DNA from: CAZMVU01 sp964569295 | Lineage (GTDB): Bacteria; Hydrogenedentota; Hydrogenedentia; Hydrogenedentales; JAGMZX01 | Length of the DNA stretch: 64,000 bases | Assembly: GCA_964569295.1 (NCBI GenBank) | Contig: CAZMVU010000004.1 | Span: 1-64,000, forward strand | Direction: 5' to 3' | Shown: piece after piece, positions 8,509-15,893 of the stretch | Layout: each line of letters opens with the position of its first letter | Numbering within the stretch: the stretch's first letter is position 1 | Position numbers and translations under genes: made by a program | Notes under the pieces: model-generated | The model's input: the letters and a program-made list of their open reading frames with translations, nothing else | What the model was told of the DNA's origin: nothing | Databases searched by the model: none

Positions 8509-8912
8509 AGCCGGAAATCGAGGACATCGTACGGTACCGGTTGGAGCGTGCAGAAGCTACGCTCCAGGGGGCCCACATGTTCTTCGACGCGGAGGACTAT
8601 CTCCAGAGCACGAACCGGCTTTACTACGCCTGCTTCTATGCGGCGGTGGCGTGGATGGAAGTGGTACGCAAGGATGCGTCCAAGCATACCGGCGTCCGGG
8701 CCGTCGTGAACAGAGACTTGGTGAAGACAGGCCGGCTTTCATACGAAAACGGCGACATGTATAACCGGCTGTTCCTGCGCCGCCAAGACGCGGACTATAC
8801 GCTCTTCGTGGCAATAAGCCGGGACGATGTCCAAGACTGGCTCCCCCGCGTGCGCGCGTTCATCGACCGCATGAAACAGATCATCGAAGAGGACGGCGGC
8901 TTTTCGTTGTAA
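8505..8912 (+). CDS. HEPN-domain protein (UPF0332), array copy 2
   Basis: 135 aa with TTG start overlapping the MNT stop (TTGA). Motifs: NRLYYACFYAAVAWM, SKHTGVRAVVNRDLVKTG, and a C-terminal helix DWLPRVRAFIDRMKQIIEE. The last ~70 bp are nearly identical to the 3' end of the decayed HEPN of copy 3. The frame is intact. Predicted toxin or RNase-like component; activity not shown by sequence alone. Confidence 0.9.
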   Translation: MKPEIEDIVRYRLERAEATLQGAHMFFDAEDYLQSTNRLYYACFYAAVAWMEVVRKDASKHTGVRAVVNRDLVKTGRLSYENGDMYNRLFLRRQDADYTLFVAISRDDVQDWLPRVRAFIDRMKQIIEEDGGFSL

Positions 8913-8936
8913 TCGCCGTACCGGCAGGAGAAACCC

Positions 8937-9406
8937 ATGGAGCGCGAGGCGCTGCTGCAACGAATCAAGGAGGTGGTCCGCGGCTTCGACCCCGAAGCCG
9001 AGATCATCCTCTATGGTTCGCGCGCCCGCGGCGATGCCGAACCCGGCTCCGACTGGGACCTGCTGGTGCTCTTGAGCGAAGAGCCGGACCGGCACGAGCG
9101 CAATGCTTNNNNNNNNNNNNNNNNNNNNNNNNNNNNNNNNNNNNNNNNNNNNNNNNNNNNNNNNNNNNNNNNNNNNNNNNNNNNNNNNNNNNNNNNNNNN
9201 NNNNNNNNTGGGACCTGCTGGTGCTCTTGAGCGAAGAGCCGGACCGGCACGAGCGCAATGCTTTGATGAGCGCAATACATAAAGTGGAACTAGCGTCCGA
9301 TGAAATCCTGGTTCCCATAATTCGCACGAAGGAATTCTGGGACTCCAAGCTTGCCCGAGCCATGCCATTGCACGAAAACATCGACGAAGAAGGCATAAGG
9401 CTGTGA
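8937..9406 (+). CDS. MNT nucleotidyltransferase, array copy 3, split by an assembly gap
   Basis: The N-terminal part runs from 8937 to 9108, then 100 Ns, then a resumption at 9209. The 55 bases before the gap (9054-9108) equal the 55 bases after it (9209-9263). If the gap and one copy of the overlap are removed, the frame closes and gives a 104-residue protein, the same length as its two paralogues, ending IDEEGIRL. The catalytic motif GSRARGDAEPGSDWDLLV is intact. The gene is therefore probably complete in the organism and the gap is artificial. Its stop overlaps the GTG start of the following HEPN pseudogene. Confidence 0.85.
9109..9208. other. 100-N scaffold gap with duplicated 55-bp flanks
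   Basis: Exactly 100 Ns, flanked by identical 55-bp sequences. This suggests that two contigs overlapping by one k-mer length were scaffolded without merging. The real gap is probably minus 55 bp. Confidence 0.85.
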
Positions 9407-9809
9407 GTCCAGAGAAGGAAGAAATCGTACGCTACAGAGTCGAACGTGCTGAGGCAGCGTCCGAGGGAGCGAAGATCTTTGTCGAGGCGGACGATTTCCT
9501 CAATGCACAAACCGTCTCTATTATGCGTGCTTCTATGCGGCCTTGGCTTGGCTGTCCGCGACGGGAAGACGCACGTCCAAACACACCGGTGTTCGCTCAT
9601 TCGTCAACAAAGAGCTTGTCAAGACCGGGCGGTTGTCAACGGAAGCGGGCACGCTTTACAACGATCTTTTCGCGCAGCGTCAGGAGGTAGACTACGCGGA
9701 CTTGGCAAATGTGCAGGAAGAGGATGTCTAAGACTGGCTCCCCCGTGTGCGCGCGTTCATCGACCGCATGAAACAGATTATCGAAGAGGACGGCGGCATT
9801 TCGCTGTAA
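9403..9809 (+). pseudogene. HEPN (UPF0332) gene copy 3, frameshift plus nonsense
   Basis: It starts with GTG overlapping the MNT stop and reads SPEKEEIVRYRVERAEAA...DDFLNA. A one-base loss in the A-run near 9510 then moves the NRLYYACFYAALAWL signature into another frame, which continues through SKHTGVRSFVNKELVKTG. A TAA at 9729-9731 replaces the CAA of copy 2 (EDV-stop-DWLPRV), and the end to ISL is again readable. With two independent lesions this is a real pseudogene rather than a sequencing slip, although its MNT partner is intact. Confidence 0.85.
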
Positions 9810-9823
9810 AGAAGGAAACGTGA

Positions 9824-10420
9824 ATGGAACCCCTGCGACAGATTACCGGCATTGTGGCGCCGCTCGAGGCGCTGAACGTGGACACCGACCAGATCATCCC
9901 GAAGCAATTCCTCAAGCGCATCGAGCGCACGGGGTATGGGGATGTGCTGTTCTACGACTGGCGCTACCTCGATGACGGAAAGACGCCAAATCCGGACTTC
10001 GAGATGAACCAGCCGCGCTACCGGGAGGCGAGCATTCTGCTGGCGAAGGACAACTTTGGCTGCGGGTCCTCGCGCGAGCACGCACCCTGGGCGCTGCACG
10101 ACTACGGCATCCGCATTATCCTTGCACCGTCCTACGCCGACATCTTCTTCAACAACTGTTTCAACAACGGCATGCTGCCCATCGTGCTGCCCGCCGAAAC
10201 CATCGAGCAATTGTTCGCCGAAGTGCGTGCGCAGGAAGGGTATCAGCTCACCGTCGATGTCGAGGCACAGACCATCACGAAGCCCAACGGCGAGTCCATT
10301 GTGTTCGACATTCACCCGTTCCTCAAAGAGCGGCTCGTGAACGGCTGGGACCAGATCGGCCTCACGCTGCGCCATGCGGACAAGATTGCCGCGTATGAGC
10401 AGCGCCGGGGTATCGCTTGA
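9824..10420 (+). CDS. leuD: 3-isopropylmalate dehydratase small subunit
   Basis: 198-aa LeuD, the swivelling small subunit that with LeuC (Fe-S subunit, not in this window) isomerises isopropylmalate in leucine biosynthesis. Seen: NVDTDQIIPKQFLKRIERTG at the N-terminus, YREASILLAKDNFGCGSSRE with the substrate-binding GCGSSREHAPWAL loop, and FFNNCFNNGMLPI. Length is normal for bacterial LeuD. The ribosome site aagga lies 7-8 bases upstream of ATG 9824. It stands alone next to the toxin-antitoxin array rather than beside leuC. Citraconate or other aconitase-like roles cannot be excluded from the small subunit alone. Confidence 0.93.
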   Translation: MEPLRQITGIVAPLEALNVDTDQIIPKQFLKRIERTGYGDVLFYDWRYLDDGKTPNPDFEMNQPRYREASILLAKDNFGCGSSREHAPWALHDYGIRIILAPSYADIFFNNCFNNGMLPIVLPAETIEQLFAEVRAQEGYQLTVDVEAQTITKPNGESIVFDIHPFLKERLVNGWDQIGLTLRHADKIAAYEQRRGIA

Positions 10421-10774
10421 TCAGGCAGGTCGTTCGAGGTGCTTTTGCGGCAGAGGCCGGGCTCTGTACTTGAGCAGGCGGAACAGTGCGAAAGTTTGAG
10501 GACCGCGCGGATTGGCAGCCTGGGGCTGTTGCATAGGCCGTAAACGCTTAGCGCCCGGGGCTTGTGCCTCCACCCGCTGTCCCGCGCTGCCATATCCCGT
10601 GAAGTGGGGGCTGTATGGTATAGTCATACTGTGCCCTGGCGGGTAGCACCTGGTTGCTCGCGGGTGCTCATCTTGGGAAGAGGACGCGCGTTGGTTTTGA
10701 AGGTCTGCATGAAACCGGCGCCATGTCCAGAACAGTAGGCAGTGCAGCGCAATTCGACCACGGGAGATGACGGC
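10421..10774. other. Intergenic stretch without a recognised gene
   Basis: About 350 bp between leuD and the 110-aa gene. No plausible ribosome-site-led frame was seen. A tatagt (10617-10622) sits within ggtatagtcatac but lacks a convincing -35. The repeat family seen elsewhere is absent. Confidence 0.4.
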
Positions 10775-11107
10775 ATGATCAAGGACCGTATTGTGCGGGT
10801 GAAGTGCAAGAAGGCTTTTCACGAGGAGAAGCCCTGGTGCTATGTGGGCAAGGTGACGGCGTTCAACGACCATTGGGTTGTATTGGAGGCAAGGGGGCTG
10901 ATGATTACGCGCCAGAACCCGCAGGGCGTGCAGGTAGACACGAAGCCGCAGGCGATCATGATTCCCCGGGAAAACATTGAGACAATCCGTATTCTGCCGG
11001 ACAATTTCGATATGGCGAACATGCAGTTCACCACCGATAACCAGAAGCTGTTGCTGGTGGTGGAGGGGGCCCCCCACGCGTTTATCGGCGTGCTGGGCGA
11101 GGGCTAG
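10775..11107 (+). CDS. Conserved-looking 110-aa protein, function unknown
   Basis: Starts MIKDRIVRVKCKKAF; ATG 10775 has gggag about 8 bases upstream. The protein is soluble and beta-rich: WCYVGKVTAFNDHWVVLEARGLMI looks like an Sm-like or SH3-like small barrel strand pattern, followed by a proline/isoleucine stretch (AIMIPRENIETIRILP). I do not recognise a family. It lies about 190 bp upstream of lepB on the same strand, so shared expression is possible. The Sm-like resemblance is a visual impression only. Confidence 0.65.
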   Translation: MIKDRIVRVKCKKAFHEEKPWCYVGKVTAFNDHWVVLEARGLMITRQNPQGVQVDTKPQAIMIPRENIETIRILPDNFDMANMQFTTDNQKLLLVVEGAPHAFIGVLGEG

Positions 11108-11301
11108 CCCCCCCGAAGTGCTGCGGGTTCGCACGCAGCATGGCAAAGCAATGCGGCAATTCACTGCCGGCCACCCGCCAACGGTATCGGCTCCTGGACA
11201 CAGTCGATTGCGTTGCGGTCTCCGGCTACGCGAACCGCGCCTTGGAAATTTTCTGCAAAACGCCTGCGGGCCGGACGTTTCCGGCCGCCGCAAACAACCG
11301 C

Positions 11302-11964
11302 ATGAAGGAACACACGTTCGTGAGCAGCAGTTCTATTCAGGAGCCCACGGGCACGTCCTCCTCGCAACCGGGCGAAGTGAGGCGCGAGATTCTCGAGCTC
11401 ATCAAGATGGTGCTCTTGTTTCTCGTGCTATTCCTGCTTCTAAAAACCTTTGTCATCGAAGGCTACGAGGTCCAGGGACCGTCGATGTTCCCCACACTCG
11501 AAAATGGCGAACGGATTCTGGTTCTGAAACTGCCGCTGAAACTGAGTCACCTTCCATTGCTGTCGGTGCTGGATCCGGTTGACCAAGGCGATATCGTGGT
11601 GTTTGAAAGCCAGGGCGGCACGAAGAAACGGTATATCAAACGGGTGGTTGCCAAAGGACCCAAACAGCGCGGCAATATGGTGAACGCGGATGTCGAAGCC
11701 GCGGAGCCGGGGGTGCGCGTTCAGTTTCTCGAGGGCGAGGTGTATGTAGACCATCGCCGTCTCCCGGAGGACTACCTCTCACCCGAGGAGCAGTTGTCGC
11801 CGGATCTCGACGACATTGTGCTCGGGAATGAGGAATACTACGTGCTCGGGGATCATCGCAGCCTTTCGAAAGACAGCCGCTCGTTCGGCCCGATTCACGA
11901 AGACCAGTTGATCGGCGTGGCGGTGCTGCGTTTTTGGCCGCCGGTCAAGGCCGGCTTTCTCTAG
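11302..11964 (+). CDS. lepB: Signal peptidase I
   Basis: 220-aa inner-membrane protease that removes Sec and Tat signal peptides. A TM segment at about residues 36-52 (MVLLFLVLFLLLKTFVI) leads into the catalytic serine in GPSMFPTL. The general-base lysine is in RYIKRVVA, and the box E signature is GDHRSLSKDSRSFG (His replaces the common Asn of GDNR). One N-terminal TM is seen. The start at 11302 is uncertain: no strong ribosome site precedes it, and an upstream in-frame ATG at 11140 would add 54 residues of poor quality. Many secreted proteins in this window would be its clients. Confidence 0.92.
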   Translation: MKEHTFVSSSSIQEPTGTSSSQPGEVRREILELIKMVLLFLVLFLLLKTFVIEGYEVQGPSMFPTLENGERILVLKLPLKLSHLPLLSVLDPVDQGDIVVFESQGGTKKRYIKRVVAKGPKQRGNMVNADVEAAEPGVRVQFLEGEVYVDHRRLPEDYLSPEEQLSPDLDDIVLGNEEYYVLGDHRSLSKDSRSFGPIHEDQLIGVAVLRFWPPVKAGFL

Positions 11965-12079
11965 CGGGCGCCGTTGGCGGGGCCTTTGCCACCATTTCTG
12001 CGAAAGAAGCAGCCAGACACTGGCGTGCACCGGCCGGGTGCACCGCCCGCGATGAGGCGGTGAAACAGGCAGAGCAAGC

Positions 12080-12805
12080 ATGCGCTGGATGGATATCACA
12101 TTGCCGACGCCAGCGGAGAATCTCGCTTTGGATGAGGTCCTGCTGGACAGTGCGGAGTCGGGCCGGGCAGGTGACACGCTGCGGTTCTGGGAGAGTACGG
12201 CGCCGTTTGTGGTGCTGGGTACAGCCCAAGTACTGCGTGCGGAGGTGCGGGAAACAGCCTGTGCGGCGGATGAAGTGCCGATCCTGCGCCGTTGCAGTGC
12301 GGGGGGATGTGTATTGCAGGGGCCGGGCTGCCTGAATTACACGCTGGTGTTGACCTTCGCGCGCTTTCCACAAGTGCGCAAGCTGCACGATTCCTACCAG
12401 TACATTCTCGGGCGGGTGGCGCATGCCTTCTCGCTGCATGGTGTGGACGCGGCACCCGCGGGGGTGTCGGACCTGGCAGTGGCTGGGCAGAAGATTTCGG
12501 GCAACGCGCAACGCCGCCGCCGGCACGCTATCCTGCATCATGGCACCTTGCTGTATGCGCCGAACGTGGCGAGCATGACACAGTATTTGAAAGAACCGGC
12601 GGACCAACCAGCGTATCGCGGAGGGCGGGCACATCGGGCTTTTGTGGGCCGCTTGCCCCTCGCGCCGGAAACCCTGCGGGCCGCGTTGTGCGCGGCGTTT
12701 TCTGCGCATGACCCCGCGGACCGTCCCTTGGCCGAAGAGATGGCGGCGAGTGCGGCCCTGGCGCGGGAAAAGTACACGCAACGCGAATGGACCTACCGCC
12801 GGTAG
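12080..12805 (+). CDS. Lipoate-protein ligase A / octanoyltransferase-like protein
   Basis: 241-aa member of the biotin/lipoate A/B ligase fold. Seen: N-terminal ENLALDEVLLD; RRCSAGGCVLQGPGCLNY matching the R-R-x-x-G-G-G-x-V-x-x-x-G-x-x-N-Y motif that binds lipoyl-AMP or the octanoyl group; and VAGQKISGNAQRRRRHAILH with the catalytic-type Lys and His. The first G of the usual GGG is Ala. It attaches lipoyl or octanoyl groups to E2 or H proteins. It is shorter than E. coli LplA (about 337 aa), as in LipM/LipL-type or LplA-like enzymes without the C-terminal domain. The exact reaction cannot be told. It is 115 bp downstream of lepB, co-directional. Confidence 0.8.
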   Translation: MRWMDITLPTPAENLALDEVLLDSAESGRAGDTLRFWESTAPFVVLGTAQVLRAEVRETACAADEVPILRRCSAGGCVLQGPGCLNYTLVLTFARFPQVRKLHDSYQYILGRVAHAFSLHGVDAAPAGVSDLAVAGQKISGNAQRRRRHAILHHGTLLYAPNVASMTQYLKEPADQPAYRGGRAHRAFVGRLPLAPETLRAALCAAFSAHDPADRPLAEEMAASAALAREKYTQREWTYRR

Positions 12806-12899
12806 ACGGTGTTGGGGGAATCCGCTTACGTTTCGCAAACGTTGCGTCGTTTCTTGAACAGGTGCCGTTCTTCTACTGCCACTCCATAACAAAAAAGCG

Positions 12900-13135
12900 G
12901 TAACTCTTTTGCCGTATCGTGCAAGGGGACGGACTTGTTTCGCCAATCTGTTCCGTGATAGCGAATACCAGCGAGCGACGTGGATAGCCATGCCATGGGC
13001 GCTACTTTGAACTCCGGTGGCCTGCCAGCGCTGTCCAAAGGCCGCATACATCGTGACACATAGAGACAGCGGGTAGGCCAGAACCGCTACCCGCGCTGAT
13101 ACCGGGAAGTGCTGTGACGCAGGGAAAACGGCACA
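12900..13135. repeat. MITE-like element, copy B (reverse orientation, degenerate)
   Basis: Reverse-complement copy of the element. gtaactcttttgccgt at 12901-12916 is the degenerate right end; gataccgg and accgctacccgcgctg near 13083-13104 correspond to the left half; aaaacggcacac near 13126 is the eroded left end. About 236 bp. No clear target duplication remains, so this looks like an old copy. Confidence 0.7.
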
Positions 13136-13245
13136 CGGCCGCCCATTCCGCCGATGACGCCCGCTCATTCCGAAGGAAGGCGCCTACAGCCGTGGCGGGT
13201 CGTGCCAGCAACTTCTTGGCGCGGCCAGGGCGCCGAAGCGCTGGA

Positions 13246-14634
13246 TTAGGCGGGTTGTTCCTTGTCGATACCATATTCGCGCATCTTACGCCACAGGGTC
13301 GAGCGGGATATACCCAGCTTCTGCGCGGCCAGCGTCTGATTACCGTCGAGCCGGTCCAAGGCATAGCGAATATGGCGCTCTTCGACCTCGGCGAGGCTGG
13401 GCACCCCATCCTCCGTATGCGCCAGCGCAAGGCGCGGTGCACCACCCCGCTGCACGTGATCCGGCAGATCACGCGCGCGAATGCGGTCTGTGTCCGCGAG
13501 GATCACCGCATGGGCGACTATGCTCTCGAGCTCGCGCACATTGCCGGGAAAATCGTAGTGGCGCAGGATGTTCATGGCCGCCTCGTCCATGCCGGTCACA
13601 TGCTTGCCATGCTTCTGGCTGAAGCGGCGCACAAAATGCTCCACCAGTACCGGCAGCGCTTCCATGCGCTCACGCAATGGTGGAATGCGTATCGTAATGA
13701 CATTGAGCCGGAAATACAGATCCTCCCGGAACTTGTGCGCCCGCACGGCCTCGATAAGGTCCTGGTTCGTCGCGGCCACCACCCGTACATCCACCAGCTT
13801 CGTCACCGACGCGCCGACCGGGCGTATCTCACCGTTCTGCAACACCCGCAGCAACTTGGCCTGGGTGATGGGCGACATGTCGCCGATCTCGTCCAGGAAG
13901 ATGGTCCCCCCGTCCGCCTCCTCGAAGAGGCCACGCTTGTCCGATTCCGCACCGGTAAATGCGCCCTTCACATGCCCGAACATCTCGCTTTCGAGTAAGG
14001 CCTCCGGCAGGGCGGCGCAGTTGATAGCGATAAAAGGCTGGTCGCGCCGTGCGCTGAGCCGGTGGATGGCATTGGCGAGCACTTCCTTGCCCGTGCCGCT
14101 TTCCCCCAGCAGAAGCACCGTGCTGTCCGTTGGCGCCACCTTCGAGATGAGCTCGAGCACGCGCTGCATCGCGCCGCTACTGCCCACCAGCTCCTCAAAC
14201 ACGTTTTGCCGGAATTCGCTGACCGCTGTCGCGTGTGCCAGTTGGCGCACCGCCTTGTCCACGACCATAGCCACATCCGATGGCGGGCTGTTCGTCGGCA
14301 GGTAAAAAAAAGCACCGTAGCGAATGCCTTCCAGGGCCCGATCGATCATCTCCATATCGAACAGGAGTATGAGCTGGGTCTCGGGCGAACGCCGCCGTAC
14401 GAACGACACCAGATCCACGTCGGACCCCTCGCGCAGGTTCAGGTCCAGCACAACCACCTGGTAGCGGTGGCGGGCAACGAGCCGCAACACCCCCTGCGCG
14501 TCATGACACCGCTCGATCGTATAGTTCGCACGGGCCAGAAAATCGGCCAACGTAGCGCCAAAGGCGATATCGCCGCAGGCAAGGAGCACGCGGGCCTCAC
14601 GGCCCCTATCCTCGTTTCGCTCTGCAACACTCAT
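13246..14634 (-). CDS. Sigma-54-dependent response regulator (NtrC family)
   Basis: 462 aa: receiver domain (about 14-125), AAA+ domain (about 145-380) and C-terminal Fis-type HTH. AAA+ signatures are GESGTGKE (Walker A), GAFTGA (sigma-54 contact) and FLDEIGD (Walker B). The HTH is NQTLAAQKLGISRSTLWRKM. The receiver retains the phospho-acceptor Asp in VVVLDLNL, but the acidic pair is reduced to GD and the usual Lys-Pro of the last strand is replaced by YLPTN, so phosphorylation control may be altered. ATG 14634 has aagga 6 bases upstream. No histidine kinase is adjacent. Direct repeats immediately upstream could be operator sites. It would activate sigma-54 promoters, target unknown. Confidence 0.92.
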   Translation of the reverse strand: MSVAERNEDRGREARVLLACGDIAFGATLADFLARANYTIERCHDAQGVLRLVARHRYQVVVLDLNLREGSDVDLVSFVRRRSPETQLILLFDMEMIDRALEGIRYGAFFYLPTNSPPSDVAMVVDKAVRQLAHATAVSEFRQNVFEELVGSSGAMQRVLELISKVAPTDSTVLLLGESGTGKEVLANAIHRLSARRDQPFIAINCAALPEALLESEMFGHVKGAFTGAESDKRGLFEEADGGTIFLDEIGDMSPITQAKLLRVLQNGEIRPVGASVTKLVDVRVVAATNQDLIEAVRAHKFREDLYFRLNVITIRIPPLRERMEALPVLVEHFVRRFSQKHGKHVTGMDEAAMNILRHYDFPGNVRELESIVAHAVILADTDRIRARDLPDHVQRGGAPRLALAHTEDGVPSLAEVEERHIRYALDRLDGNQTLAAQKLGISRSTLWRKMREYGIDKEQPA

Positions 14635-14690
14635 GGCGAATCCTTTACCCACATAGTAGCAAAACGAAACGGGCCACACCAGGGGCCGAA

Positions 14691-14753
14691 TTGCCTCATC
14701 ATAAATCGATCCGAAATGGCATCGTTGCCTCATCGTAAATCGATCCGAAATGG
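14691..14753. repeat. Two 29-bp direct repeats upstream of the sigma-54 regulator
   Basis: ttgcctcatc(a/g)taaatcgatccgaaatgg occurs at 14691-14719 and again at 14725-14753, a 34-bp period with one mismatch. A weaker third version starts near 14774. They lie 57-119 bases upstream of the regulator start on its transcription side. They could be activator binding sites or a small tandem duplication. Confidence 0.6.
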
Positions 14754-14820
14754 GTTGGAGTCTGCTGGCAGAATTGCCCTCTTTGTAACAAATCGGGGGG
14801 CTGCGCGCGGCAATCGCCGG

Positions 14821-15339
14821 TTACCAGCGCTTGAGGTACCAGGCGCCATCCAAGGGCACGAACTCGGCGCCGCCGTACAGCACGGAGATTCGCTCCTGGC
14901 GCGCATCCGTTTTCGCCCGGTCGACGGCCTTGCGGGCGGCGGGCCAATCGGGGTAGGTGGCTTCGAGCCGGGCGCCGCCGGTTACCTGATGGCTGACCAC
15001 CCGGTAACCGCCATGCGCGGGCATACGGCGCAGGCCTGCGCCAAGTAAATCCAGCACCTCGGCAGCACCCAGCGTCTGCACCCACTGGGCAATAGTGGGG
15101 CGGAAACCCGGAGCGAAGGCGGCGGTGACGCCCGCCAGGTCTTCCCCGGCAACGGCTTCGCGCAGATGTGCCAAGGTAGCAGCGGGGGCTTCGCTGGATG
15201 CGGGAGCCGGGGCGACGGCGGGCGGTGCGGGCGCCGTCGCCGGCATCACTTCGGGCGACGCCGGCGGTGGCTGCTGGGTGACTTGCTGCGCACACCCGGC
15301 GGCGAGACACGCTATCGCAATGATATTCAGGACGCGCAT
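14821..15339 (-). CDS. Predicted lipoprotein, function unknown
   Basis: 172 aa from the ATG at 15339. MRVLNIIAIACLAAGC is a short lipoprotein signal with lipobox LAAGC (Cys16). It is followed by a Pro/Ala-rich linker (about residues 20-60) and a C-terminal domain of about 110 residues (VAGEDLAGVTAAFAPGF... to WYLKRW) that I do not recognise. An in-frame ATG at 15366 is also possible; neither start has a clear ribosome site. Likely anchored in the outer or inner membrane, facing the periplasm. Upstream of the sigma-54 regulator on the same strand. Confidence 0.65.
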   Translation of the reverse strand: MRVLNIIAIACLAAGCAQQVTQQPPPASPEVMPATAPAPPAVAPAPASSEAPAATLAHLREAVAGEDLAGVTAAFAPGFRPTIAQWVQTLGAAEVLDLLGAGLRRMPAHGGYRVVSHQVTGGARLEATYPDWPAARKAVDRAKTDARQERISVLYGGAEFVPLDGAWYLKRW

Positions 15340-15555
15340 CGACAGCGGCCGCAGGGGCAGGGACATAGCGGCGTACACATGCCGGCGCATATACACGGCT
15401 CTCAACATGATCCTGTTCTCCCAGCCGGACCAGTGTAACACAGCCTCGGCAGCGGATACAGGCGGCCCTGCATGGCGGCAGGGTGCCCTGGTATCGGATT
15501 CTCAGCAGGATCAATAATGGCGCGCGGTCTTCGCGCGGTGACAGTCCCCGGCCCC

Positions 15556-15705
15556 CAGCCCACGTGCGCACAAGCGGTAGCAAGCCACCGCAGGCCAAAG
15601 TTGCGGCGACGGCATGGCTATCGCCGCCGCACATCGGTTTTCGCTATCACGGGGCAGATTGGCGAAACAAGTGCGCTCCCTTGCGCCATACGGCTAAAGA
15701 ATTAC
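15556..15705. repeat. MITE-like element, copy C (right part only)
   Basis: The sequence from cagcccacgtgcgc (15556) through ggcaagcc-type palindrome remnants, attggcgaaac (15659-15669) and acggctaaagaattac (15690-15705) matches the right half of copies A and D. The left end is missing. The intact right end abuts a coding remnant, so insertion and deletion probably happened here. Confidence 0.65.
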
Positions 15706-15881
15706 GCTACAAGAACCATGCGTGGCGTGTAAACGGCACACAGGCCGGCGAAGGCCTGCGCCTCGAGCACCCCTTCGACACACCGGGCAAATACCAGGCC
15801 ACCAGCCGCGCCAGCGAACCAACCGCCCCGGCCAAACCGGCCTTCTACCGCGTGAACTGGGAGGTTATCGTCAGAAATTGA
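15706..15881 (+). pseudogene. C-terminal remnant of a secreted protein domain
   Basis: Directly after the right end of copy C an open frame reads YKNHAWRVNGTQAGEG, HPFDTPGKYQATSRAS and FYRVNWEVIVRN to a stop at 15881. The F-x-x-P-G-x-Y-x-x-T pattern is typical of PKD-like or other beta-sandwich domains in secreted proteins. No start or N-terminal part exists, so it is the tail of a gene lost on the other side of the repeat. It converges on the FHA/HD-GYP gene 12 bp away. Confidence 0.5.
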
Positions 15882-15893
15882 GCGGGCGCTTCC

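Noticed and set aside
7430..9406. Repeated sequence at 7430, 8194 and 8937 considered as a CRISPR or direct-repeat array
   Set aside because: The repeats are 5' ends of homologous MNT genes spaced by HEPN genes, not short spacer-separated repeats.
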